This document shows, piece by piece, positions 7,633-14,634 of a DNA stretch of 21,369 nt (the stretch's first letter is position 1; the number at the start of each line of letters is the position of its first letter). Source of the stretch: JAKPRU01 sp029568995 (GTDB taxonomy: Bacteria; Hinthialibacterota; Hinthialibacteria; Hinthialibacterales; JAKPRU01); the NCBI GenBank assembly GCA_035430965.1, contig DAOMHQ010000088.1, positions 1-21,369 of the forward strand, in the 5' to 3' direction. The notes below the pieces were generated by a model. It saw only the letters and a program-made list of their open reading frames with translations, searched no databases and was not told where the DNA came from. A program made the translations under genes and the position numbers.

Positions 7633-7667
7633 AAAAAGGCCGTGGGAAAACCTCCCACGGCCTTTTT
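7633..7667 (+). terminator. intrinsic terminator (attenuator) in the DAHP synthase leader
   Basis: A perfect 15-bp stem (AAAAAGGCCGTGGGA, 7633-7647, with 7653-7667) and the 5-nt loop AAACC. The 3' arm ends in five T. It lies 23 nt after the leader-ORF stop and 32 nt before the enzyme's ATG, so it would end transcription before the gene. ACGGTC (7609-7614), overlapping the leader stop codon, can pair with GGCCGT (7638-7643) in the 5' arm and could act as antiterminator. Confidence 0.9.
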
Positions 7668-7699
7668 GCTTATACAGCGAAATCCCGGAGGCAGGCATC

Positions 7700-8734
7700 A
7701 TGTTGGTCATTCTCAAAACCAATTGCACAACGGCTCAAAAGAAGGCCATTGAGGATTACATTTTCAGCTGCAACGGTCAGATTGTGGAAGCGCCCGGAAA
7801 GACCCGGAATGTCCTGGGCATCGTCGGGATCGACCATACGGTGGACCGTGAGGTGATTGCCTCGTATCCGGGTGTGGACCAGGTCGTTCCGATCACCCAG
7901 CCGTACAAGCTGGCAGGACGGGATCTTCATAAGGAGGACACCCAGATGACCATTCCCGGCAAAAAAGGGGCCAGTATGACGGTTGGAAAGGGATCGCTGG
8001 GGATTATCGCGGGTCCCTGCACGGTGGAGAGCCGACAGCAGATTATCGAGACCGCGTATGCGGTGAAAGAGGCGGGTGCGACGGCGCTGCGGGGAGGCGC
8101 GTTCAAACCCCGGACCAACCCATACAGCTTCCGAGGTCTGAAAAGCAAGGGGTTGGAATACCTTGCGGAAGCCCGCGAGGAGACGGGGCTGCCCATTGTG
8201 ACCGAGGTCCTATCGGTCGAGGATCTTCCCCAAGTGGCGGAGATCGCCGATGTGGTTCAGATCGGAACCCGGAATATGCAGAATTACCCACTGCTGACCG
8301 CTGCCGGAAGGCAATCTAAGCCGGTGCTGCTCAAACGGGGGCTGGCAGCCACATTGGATGAATTTCTGCTCGCGGCAGAGTACATCATGGTGGAGGGAAA
8401 CCGCCGGGTGATTCTCTGCGAACGGGGCATCCGAACATTCGAGGGCGAGGTGCGGTTCACCCTGGCGCTTGCCGCCGTGCCGTTGCTGAGGGAAAAGACG
8501 CACCTTCCGGTTATTGTGGACCCCAGTCACGGGACCGGGAAATCCTCCATTGTCCGTCCGATGTGCCGCGCCGCCATCGCCGCCGGGGCGGACGGACTGT
8601 TGGTGGAGGTGCACCCGAATCCGGAGATCGCCCGGATCGACGGAGCACAGTCCATCACATGCTCGGAATTTTCCACAATAATGAAGGAGGTTTCGGCAAT
8701 TGCAGACTGCCTGGGTCGGACAAAAATTCACTAG
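7700..8734 (+). CDS. aroF: 3-deoxy-7-phosphoheptulonate (DAHP) synthase, Thermotoga-type (class I beta)
   Basis: A 344-residue enzyme condensing phosphoenolpyruvate and erythrose-4-phosphate, the first step of the shikimate pathway. Residues 1-70 form the ferredoxin-like (ACT-like) regulatory domain found in this subfamily, which in Thermotoga maritima mediates feedback inhibition by Tyr and Phe. The catalytic barrel follows: GPCTVES (105-111), LRGGAFKPRTNPYSF (130-144), KRG (212-214), VDPSHGTGK (273-281). Metal ligands by family comparison are C107, H277, E303 and D314, all present. The start is set by GGAGG 8 nt upstream of the ATG. Expression is probably controlled by the attenuator at 7520-7667, so both transcription and activity would respond to aromatic amino acids. 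Confidence 0.97.
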   Translation: MLVILKTNCTTAQKKAIEDYIFSCNGQIVEAPGKTRNVLGIVGIDHTVDREVIASYPGVDQVVPITQPYKLAGRDLHKEDTQMTIPGKKGASMTVGKGSLGIIAGPCTVESRQQIIETAYAVKEAGATALRGGAFKPRTNPYSFRGLKSKGLEYLAEAREETGLPIVTEVLSVEDLPQVAEIADVVQIGTRNMQNYPLLTAAGRQSKPVLLKRGLAATLDEFLLAAEYIMVEGNRRVILCERGIRTFEGEVRFTLALAAVPLLREKTHLPVIVDPSHGTGKSSIVRPMCRAAIAAGADGLLVEVHPNPEIARIDGAQSITCSEFSTIMKEVSAIADCLGRTKIH

Positions 8735-8789
8735 CCGTCTATGGTCCCGTGTCCGAAGTTCTGGTATCCTGTTGGTGATAACGTGACGG

Positions 8790-9149
8790 ATGTGCACCAG
8801 GATGGATCGATCGGAATTTTTCATTTCTGACAGCGAAGGCGTCGCTATTGTCCGCCTGCCGGAGGTGGTTGACGAAGCCCGGGCCATTGAATTTGCCGAA
8901 AAGTTGGGCGATCTGGAGCAGGATGGACGGCTGAATGTGGTGATCGACTGCGAAGTTCTGCACCTGATCAGCAGCACTCCCATCGGGCACCTGATTCATT
9001 TGATTTCCCGCGCAACCGGGGCCGGAGGACGGATCACCATGGCAAGCCTTCCGGAGAGCGTGGAAAGGGTTTTCTGGGCAATCCGGCTGAACCAGCTGCT
9101 GGAAACCTACGCAACCGTGGAAGAGGCGGTGAAGTCCTATCGCTCATAA
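8790..9149 (+). CDS. STAS-domain protein (anti-sigma-factor antagonist-like)
   Basis: A 119-residue single STAS domain. The pattern ESDGVAIVRLPE-like first strand, NVVIDCEVLHLISSTPIGHLIHL core and a C-terminal FWAIRLNQLLETYATVEEAV helix fit SpoIIAA/RsbV-like antagonists. In SpoIIAA the switch segment reads D-S-S-G, with the first Ser phosphorylated. Here it reads S-S-T-P: the Asp is replaced but a Ser is kept at the phosphorylation position. No cognate anti-sigma kinase or phosphatase gene is nearby, so its partner is unknown. The start at 8790 is used because GGTGAT lies about 10 nt upstream; an ATG at 8802 is the alternative. The gene lies 55 nt after aroF and 19 nt before tadA and probably belongs to the same transcript. 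Confidence 0.8.
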   Translation: MCTRMDRSEFFISDSEGVAIVRLPEVVDEARAIEFAEKLGDLEQDGRLNVVIDCEVLHLISSTPIGHLIHLISRATGAGGRITMASLPESVERVFWAIRLNQLLETYATVEEAVKSYRS

Positions 9150-9168
9150 ACCCGTCAGCAACGATCCC

Positions 9169-9654
9169 GTGACCGGGGATGACTTTTGGATGCGGGAATG
9201 CCTGGCTTTGGCGCGGGAAGCAGCGGTGCAGGACGAGATTCCCATAGGTGCGGTTGTTGTTCGGGATGGAGAGGTTATCGGACGGGGAAGGAACCGCCGC
9301 GAAGAGACCGGAGATCCGACCGCTCATGCGGAAATCCTGGCCCTGAGAGAAGCGGGAGAACGTCTCCAATGCTGGCGGCTGGAAAACTGCAACCTGTATG
9401 TGACCATTGAGCCTTGTGTGATGTGCGCCGGGGCTGTGGTCTGGTCGAGAATCCGACGGCTGGTATTCGGAGCACGGGATACGAAGGCGGGTGCGGTTGC
9501 AAGTTTGTACCAGATCCCTCAAGATGAACGCCTGAATCATCGCGTGGAGGTTGTGGAAGGAGTTCTTGCCGACGAGTGCGCGGCGATCATGAAAGAGTTC
9601 TTCGACAGCCTGCGCAGCGGCCCGGCGTTTGAAGCAAAGAACGATACTACCTGA
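9169..9654 (+). CDS. tadA: tRNA-specific adenosine deaminase
   Basis: A 161-residue deaminase of the CMP/dCMP-type zinc family that converts A34 to inosine in the wobble position of tRNA-Arg(ACG). The zinc and catalytic signature is complete: HAE (H53, E55) and PCVMC (C83, C86). IPIGAVVV and the LVFGARDTKAGA stretch are typical of TadA. The GTG at 9169 gives the usual short lead-in (DDFWMRECLALA). An ATG at 9190, with GGGGAT 9 nt upstream, would remove seven residues and is possible. It ends only 2 nt before tRNA-Ser(CGA), so enzyme and tRNA gene are probably co-transcribed. Confidence 0.95.
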   Translation: MTGDDFWMRECLALAREAAVQDEIPIGAVVVRDGEVIGRGRNRREETGDPTAHAEILALREAGERLQCWRLENCNLYVTIEPCVMCAGAVVWSRIRRLVFGARDTKAGAVASLYQIPQDERLNHRVEVVEGVLADECAAIMKEFFDSLRSGPAFEAKNDTT

Positions 9655-9656
9655 TC

Positions 9657-9747
9657 GGAGGGGTGGCCGAGACGGTTGAAGGCGACCGCCTCGAAAGCGG
9701 TTGAACTGCCAAAAGTGGTTCCGTGGGTTCGAATCCCACCCCCTCCG
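9657..9747 (+). tRNA. tRNA-Ser (anticodon CGA)
   Basis: A 91-nt class II tRNA. The acceptor stem GGAGGGG (9657-9663) pairs with CCCCTCC (9740-9746), with discriminator G9747. The anticodon stem ACCGC/GCGGT has loop CTCGAAA, anticodon CGA. A long variable arm is followed by T-stem GTGGG/CCCAC with loop TTCGAAT. Long variable arm, G discriminator and CGA anticodon all indicate serine (UCG codon). CCA is not encoded. Confidence 0.97.
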
Positions 9748-9792
9748 CTGTTTGATTATCCCCTGAGAAATAAGAACTTAGCGTTTGATGAG

Positions 9793-9828
9793 GTCTATAG
9801 GACCTATGCGACCCATAAGCCCTATAAA
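9793..9828. repeat. short degenerate 9-bp tandem repeat
   Basis: Four consecutive 9-mers share a [CT]-[CT]-x-A-T-A/G-like pattern: GTCTATAGG, ACCTATGCG, ACCCATAAG, CCCTATAAA. It lies in the gap between tRNA-Ser and the lipoprotein gene. Function unknown; it may be simple-sequence drift. The last unit contains TATAAA, but no good -35 was found at the right distance. Confidence 0.5.
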
Positions 9829-9853
9829 TGACACTGTCTGCCGGGCTGTGCTA

Positions 9854-9904
9854 TTCTCCTGTCAACAGGAGAACGCCGAAATCGCCCGTGCGGGGGCATT
9901 CGGC
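9854..9904 (+). other. two adjacent hairpins upstream of the lipoprotein gene
   Basis: A perfect 8-bp hairpin TTCTCCTG/CAGGAGAA with loop TCAA (9854-9873) is followed at once by a second stem, GCCGAA (9875-9880) with TTCGGC (9899-9904), which has further GC pairs inside. Neither has a T tract, so they are more likely a structured 5' leader or processing sites after the tRNA than a terminator (inference). Confidence 0.5.
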
Positions 9905-9921
9905 ATACAGGGGGAACCGTC

Positions 9922-11061
9922 ATGCACCATCATACCTGCGAACAAACCATCGGAATCGCGTTTCTGTTCCTTGGCACACTTGCCCTGCTGTTGAACACCG
10001 GCTGCTCTTCTGCGGAAGATGATTTCGTGGCCGGGCACAAAGAGGCCGTTGCCGCGAATCCGGAAGGCGTGACGCTGCAGATCCGCCTTGCTGACGGGAA
10101 AAAGCAGTTTCACACAGGGGAGATCATTCGGCTGGAACTGGCTTTCAGCAGCAGCAAGCCGAATACGTATCAGGTTGAAGTGCGCGAATACGACCGCAGT
10201 GGACGCTTATTTGCAGAGAGATACCTCGTGTCCCCGTCGGAGAATGCGGTTGATCCCGTGCAGAATTATTTCTGGGGACCGCCCTTTTTTGGAGGCATCG
10301 GTGGTGGTTTGAGCGGACTTCCCAGAGTTCTTAATGCGACACCATGGACAATAGAGTTTGAAATCAACGAATGGATTCGGTTCGAGAAACCGGGGACTTT
10401 TCAGCTCTACGTGATATCCAGCCGTGCATGGGACCAAAATGACAAGGGACGCGATGGCCATACGATCACAAAGCTGCCTGTGGCATCCAATATCATCGAA
10501 TTTGAAATTCTCCCATTCGACCGAGAATGGGCCGAAAAGACACGGCAGGAGGCGGTTCAAAAGAACGCGGCACGTGTGCTCCGTTTTCTCGATACGGAAC
10601 AGGCAGCGGAAGAGATGATTAAGCGCCTGAAGGGAACCGATCCGTTCAGTGGGGATGATTTTCAGTATTACATCGGTCTGATTGGTTCGTCGCACAGGGA
10701 ATATGTTGTCAAGACGATGGAGAAATACCTGGTGTCGCCGGAGCATCCGGTTACTGAGAAGTTTCTGACAGCTCTGGCGTTATGCGCCTATTACCTGCAA
10801 CTCGACGAGCCAATGCCCACCATGGGACCGGATGAGGAGGAACATCGAAAAGTCTTTATGGCTTACCATGACCGTCAGAGGAAGCGATTTCAAGACATCG
10901 AAACGAAATACCTGGAGCAATTGATTGAAGCGATGCCGAAGAAGACCGATACCGCCAAAGCAATCAGCTTGGTGCGTGATATTGCCGAGCATTCGGCTGA
11001 TAACACTCTCAGAGAAAGAGCTGCACTGTACCTGAAAACGATCGAAAGCGAGGGAAAATAG
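9922..11061 (+). CDS. lipoprotein of unknown function
   Basis: A 379-residue protein with GGGGGAA before its ATG. A signal segment (FLFLGTLALLLNTGC) ends in a near-canonical lipobox, with Cys28 as lipidation site; Asn at -3 is unusual. Residues about 48-185 look beta-rich, like an Ig-type module (VTLQIRLADGKK, GEIIRLELAFSSS, KPGTFQLYVISSRAW). Residues about 190-379 are strongly helical and charged (EWAEKTRQEAVQKNAARVL, then DTAKAISLVRDIAEHSADN), suggesting HEAT-like or other helical repeats. A glycine-rich loop PPFFGGIGGGLSGLP sits in the first half. I do not recognise the family. It stands alone between tRNA-Ser and the HTH-EIIA gene and is likely anchored in a membrane facing the periplasm. 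Confidence 0.85.
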   Translation: MHHHTCEQTIGIAFLFLGTLALLLNTGCSSAEDDFVAGHKEAVAANPEGVTLQIRLADGKKQFHTGEIIRLELAFSSSKPNTYQVEVREYDRSGRLFAERYLVSPSENAVDPVQNYFWGPPFFGGIGGGLSGLPRVLNATPWTIEFEINEWIRFEKPGTFQLYVISSRAWDQNDKGRDGHTITKLPVASNIIEFEILPFDREWAEKTRQEAVQKNAARVLRFLDTEQAAEEMIKRLKGTDPFSGDDFQYYIGLIGSSHREYVVKTMEKYLVSPEHPVTEKFLTALALCAYYLQLDEPMPTMGPDEEEHRKVFMAYHDRQRKRFQDIETKYLEQLIEAMPKKTDTAKAISLVRDIAEHSADNTLRERAALYLKTIESEGK

Positions 11062-11123
11062 TCTGCCAGAAGCTTTCCTTTATCCCGTCATGCTGTCCAT
11101 TCGGGAAAAGACGTGTTATTTTG

Positions 11124-11136
11124 TTTCCGACGGAAA
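11124..11136. promoter_or_regulatory. palindrome TTTCCGACGGAAA, candidate operator
   Basis: A perfect inverted repeat of two 6-nt arms around one A in the 151-nt gap ahead of the HTH-EIIA gene, 77 nt before its start. It could be an operator for that HTH protein, but a single short palindrome is weak evidence. Confidence 0.3.
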
Positions 11137-11212
11137 TTTCGTAAGATTCCAATGACCTGCTGAAGATGCGATCCGTTCTTGCAGGGATGGTGAGTTTGTT
11201 GTTGTGAGGTGA

Positions 11213-11887
11213 ATGTTGAACCTTCAAGAGGTTGCCGCGTTATTGGGTCTCTCGGACCAGGTGATTGCGCGATGGGTGCGGCAGGGGAATATCCCCTGTC
11301 TCGGCACCGGAAGCAACCCGGTGTTTGACGAACAGGAGATTCGTAAATGGGCCAGAAATCACAACATGGTCCTGGGTCCGGGAGTATCTTCCACCGAGAA
11401 GGCGCAGGTCAGCCTGGCCCAGGCCATGCGTGAAGGCGGCGTAGTTGCGGGAATCCAGGGCATGGATATACCCCGTGTGCTTGAATCGCTGGTCAATACC
11501 GCACCGATTCCCGGTGGTATCGACCGGGCGGTGTTGCTTTTGAGGTTGCTGGAGCGGGAGAAACTCGCATCAACCGGCTTGGGGCATGGGGTGGCGGTTC
11601 CGCATCCGCGAATTCCGCTGGAGGACACCCCTCCATATCCCCTGGTCACAACCGCTTTCCTGGACACCCCAATTGACTACGAGTCGGTGGATCGCGTGCC
11701 GGTTTCTGTCTTGTGCATGATCATCAGCCCATCCCCCAAGGTGCACCTTCATCTTTTATCGCGCCTCGGACACTGCTTTCGAGACAACGCATTCTTGTCG
11801 TTTCTTCAAAGCCGACCGGAGCCGGAAGCCCTTTTTGAGGAAGTGCAGCGCCTGGAAGGACTCCTGGACGGGAAGAGACCCTCATGA
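11213..11887 (+). CDS. HTH domain fused to PTS EIIA (type 2, PtsN-like) domain
   Basis: A 224-residue two-domain protein. Residues 1-48 are a MerR/excisionase-type helix-turn-helix (LNLQEVAALLGLSDQVIARWVRQGNIPC, then FDEQEIRKWA). Residues about 80-218 are an EIIA of the fructose/mannitol/nitrogen type, with the phosphorylatable histidine H131 in the motif GHGVAVPHPR. The C-terminal LHLLSRLGHCFRD segment also fits PtsN. No EIIB or EIIC is nearby, so a regulatory role linked to PTS phosphorylation is more likely than sugar transport. GAGGTGA precedes the ATG. The stop overlaps the start of the ClC gene by 4 nt (ATGA), so the two are co-transcribed and translationally coupled. That suggests the protein senses or regulates the channel or its expression (inference). 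Confidence 0.85.
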   Translation: MLNLQEVAALLGLSDQVIARWVRQGNIPCLGTGSNPVFDEQEIRKWARNHNMVLGPGVSSTEKAQVSLAQAMREGGVVAGIQGMDIPRVLESLVNTAPIPGGIDRAVLLLRLLEREKLASTGLGHGVAVPHPRIPLEDTPPYPLVTTAFLDTPIDYESVDRVPVSVLCMIISPSPKVHLHLLSRLGHCFRDNAFLSFLQSRPEPEALFEEVQRLEGLLDGKRPS

Positions 11888-13626
11888 GGCGTTTCATCGA
11901 CCATCCGGCGGATCTCTTATCCTGGCAATATTGGAAACGGGCAGCGTTGCGGATTGACGAGCCGGTATTGCTTGCGGCCATGGGGATTCCGGTAGGATTG
12001 TGCAGCGGGCTGGCCGCGGTGTTTCTGAACCATTCCATTCAGCGAGTTTCTCTATTTCTCAAGCCGGTCTGGGAGCATTGGTACGCGTTGCTTCTTCCAG
12101 CAGTCGGTGCAGTGCTCTCGGTTTTTCTGCTGAACACGGTTTTTCGGGATGGAGGCGAACACGGCGTTCCCGGTGTGATCTACAGCGTATCACGCAAGGG
12201 GGGACTATTACGTCTGCGGTCGAGTGTTTCCCAGCTGTTCGGCAGCCTGTGCACGATTGCGTTCGGAGGTTCCGCCGGTCCGGAGGCCCCGATTGTGGTC
12301 AGCGGGGCCTCCATCGGCTCCAACATTGCGCAGTTGTTCCGTTTGAACGAACGTCGCCGTGTAGCCATGGTGGGCTGCGGAGTTGCGGGAGCGATATCCG
12401 CCATCTTCAATGCGCCCATCGCCGGGATTGTGTTCGCCGTGGAGGTAATTATCGGCGAATGGACCGCCATTCACCTGGTGCCGATCGGCATCGCCTCCGT
12501 TGTCGCCACACAGGTCAGCCGTATCCTTCGTGGCAACCAGATCCCATTTGAGCATCGTGTGTTCAACATTCACACCCTGGATCTGATTTCCTGTGTGGGA
12601 TTCGCCATCCTGCTGACCGGACTGTCCGTATTGACTTGTGTAGTCCTTCCGGCGATTGAAAGCCGGATGCGTCGCCTGTTCGCGAATCGTTGGCTGCGTA
12701 TCATTACGGCGGGTCTTGTGGTGGGGGAGATCGGATTCTTCTTTCCCGATGTGTTGGGCGAAGGCTATGAATCCGTGTATCGGATTATCGAACAGCATCA
12801 GCAGCCCGTGCTGATAATGGCTCTTCTGATCGCACTCATGAAGATCCTGGCAACTTCGCTGACGCTGGGAACGGGGAGCGCCGGCGGGATTTTTGCCCCA
12901 TGCCTGGTGATCGGCTGTTTCGCGGGAGTGGCGTACCGGGACATTCTGGCGTGGGCCTGGCCGTCGGTGGAATGGGTCGGCAGCGGATGTTTCGGGCTGC
13001 TCGGCATGGCCGGGATGATCGGCGGCGTGCTTCATGCTCCGCTGACGGCGATTTTTCTGATTGTTGAGATAACCGGCGGGTATGAGGTTATTCTGTCCCT
13101 GATTCTTGTTTCGGTTTTGACCTCGGCGCTGTCCCACTTGTTCATTCCCGCCTCGGTTTACAACCAAGATCTGATCGAACGAGGCCAGCTGCTTCGCCCC
13201 CGAACCGATGCCCGGCTTCTGGCGGACCTGAATGTCATGGAGGTCATCAACCGGAATGTGATTTCGATCCCCTCCGACATGCTTCTTCGCGACTTTGTGG
13301 ATCGCGTTCGGGACTCCGATCACAGGTACTTTCCCGTTACAGACCCAAATACGGGCGACTTTGTGGACATGATCTCCGTGGATCGCATCCGCTCCTACCT
13401 GTTCAGCCCGGAACTGCACAATGTCGTTCTGGTAGAGGAGATCATGGACGGCGTGCGTGAACGGGTGAAACCGGATGACAGCCTGATCGATGTCATGGAA
13501 CGTTTCGACCGAAGCCGTTCATGGGTGCTGCCTGTTGTAGAGAATGGGAAATGCCTTGGAATCATTTCCAAGGCCTCGGTGCTGAACCAGTACCGAACGG
13601 AGCTGATGATTCAGGGGAGTTCGTGA
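11884..13626 (+). CDS. ClC-family anion channel/transporter with C-terminal CBS pair
   Basis: A 580-residue membrane protein. Residues about 25-430 form the ClC core of many hydrophobic helices. Signatures are EHGVPGVI (92-99, replacing the GSGIP anion motif), GGSAGPEAPIV (128-138, with gating glutamate E134) and GSAGGIFAPCLVIG (331-344, the GxFxP anion loop). A tyrosine at 426 follows the last helix, as in other ClCs. Residues about 452-570 are two CBS domains, which in this family bind adenine nucleotides or otherwise tune gating. The transported ion cannot be read from sequence; chloride is the default. It is the second gene of a coupled pair with the HTH-EIIA protein and ends 28 nt before a convergent gene. 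Confidence 0.93.
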   Translation: MRRFIDHPADLLSWQYWKRAALRIDEPVLLAAMGIPVGLCSGLAAVFLNHSIQRVSLFLKPVWEHWYALLLPAVGAVLSVFLLNTVFRDGGEHGVPGVIYSVSRKGGLLRLRSSVSQLFGSLCTIAFGGSAGPEAPIVVSGASIGSNIAQLFRLNERRRVAMVGCGVAGAISAIFNAPIAGIVFAVEVIIGEWTAIHLVPIGIASVVATQVSRILRGNQIPFEHRVFNIHTLDLISCVGFAILLTGLSVLTCVVLPAIESRMRRLFANRWLRIITAGLVVGEIGFFFPDVLGEGYESVYRIIEQHQQPVLIMALLIALMKILATSLTLGTGSAGGIFAPCLVIGCFAGVAYRDILAWAWPSVEWVGSGCFGLLGMAGMIGGVLHAPLTAIFLIVEITGGYEVILSLILVSVLTSALSHLFIPASVYNQDLIERGQLLRPRTDARLLADLNVMEVINRNVISIPSDMLLRDFVDRVRDSDHRYFPVTDPNTGDFVDMISVDRIRSYLFSPELHNVVLVEEIMDGVRERVKPDDSLIDVMERFDRSRSWVLPVVENGKCLGIISKASVLNQYRTELMIQGSS

Positions 13627-13654
13627 TGGCGGACAGAGTGGACGGGCTTCGGCG

Positions 13655-14530
13655 TCATTCCGTCTCTTTCATACACAAGTCCAACAGTGCCTCTCTCAAC
13701 CGATCCACCTCGAATTCGAGCGTTTGATACACCTCCGGCGCATCCTGTAGAGAGTTGTCGAGACCGAGTTTCTCCAATTTGAAAGCGGCATCGTGGGCCG
13801 CGCGGGTTGCGAAATTGCCGATTGCACCTTTCAAGGTATGGGCGCTTGCCGCCAGAGATTGCGCATCGTGGTTCTGAATCGCTTCCTGAATCCGCGCCAG
13901 CAGTCTGCACGACTCCCGGACAAACATCGCGACAATGTCCCCCAGAAGGTCCTTGTCATGATCCACACGTTCCATCAGTTCCGGCACATCCAGAACAATA
14001 TCGGGACCTCGCTCGAAATGCGATGCGGGTTCCTCAATCGCATCGGAGTCGGCGAGTGGAATTGCGCGTGCAATGGCCTGTTCGAGATCGGCCAACTGAA
14101 CGGGTTTCGTGATGTAGTCGTCCATTCCGGCGGCCATGCATTTTTCGCGATCCCGTACCATGGCACAGGCGGTCATTGCGATGATGGGAATATGCGTCCC
14201 GGTTTCAAGTTCCCGCTTTCGGATTTCGGAGGTCGCCTCGTAGCCGTCCATCTCCGGCATTTGAATGTCCATGAAGATCAAATCGAATCGGTCGTTCTTC
14301 ATGGCATCCAGCGCTTCCAGTCCATGCCGCGCAATAACCACGCTGTGCCCCTGCCGGGCGAGCATGGCCGAGGCAATCTTCTGGTTCACGATATTGTCTT
14401 CCACAAGCAGAATACGAAGGGCCACGGACTGAGGGGTGTCTGAAAGACTGCCAGGTTTCTCTTGTTTACCGATAGATTCCATGTTCCCGATCAACCTCGC
14501 GTCGCGCAACCGACCTTGGGGGACAGGCAT
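13655..14530 (-). CDS. receiver-HPt phosphorelay protein
   Basis: A 291-residue protein with a response-regulator receiver domain (about residues 37-157: D45, phospho-acceptor D88 in DLIFMDIQMPEMDGYEA, T120, K142). A histidine phosphotransfer domain follows (about 185-287) with H231 in SAHTLKGAIGNF. There is no output or kinase domain. This looks like the C-terminal end of a hybrid histidine kinase standing alone, and it would shuttle phosphate between a kinase and a response regulator. No kinase gene is adjacent. The ATG at 14530 has AGGA upstream at short spacing; ATG 14482 (MESIGKQ) is an alternative that removes 16 residues outside the fold. It lies 104 nt after the glycoside-hydrolase-like gene on the same strand. 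Confidence 0.93.
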   Translation of the reverse strand: MPVPQGRLRDARLIGNMESIGKQEKPGSLSDTPQSVALRILLVEDNIVNQKIASAMLARQGHSVVIARHGLEALDAMKNDRFDLIFMDIQMPEMDGYEATSEIRKRELETGTHIPIIAMTACAMVRDREKCMAAGMDDYITKPVQLADLEQAIARAIPLADSDAIEEPASHFERGPDIVLDVPELMERVDHDKDLLGDIVAMFVRESCRLLARIQEAIQNHDAQSLAASAHTLKGAIGNFATRAAHDAAFKLEKLGLDNSLQDAPEVYQTLEFEVDRLREALLDLCMKETE

Positions 14531-14634
14531 AGATTCCTATTCACAGGCAGGAAGTACCGATCATGGATATTGTATCCAAAAATCCCGCGCGACCTTGGGT
14601 AGTCTCCGTATTCGCCTGTCGAAACAAGGCCTTC

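Noticed and set aside
12208..13419. 403-codon minus-strand frame opposite the ClC gene
   Set aside because: Composition is low-complexity (His/Gln/Asn/Gly-rich) with no domain pattern; the ClC frame explains the region.
13627..13654. Bidirectional terminator between the ClC and receiver-HPt genes
   Set aside because: The 28-bp convergent gap shows no stable stem with a T tract.
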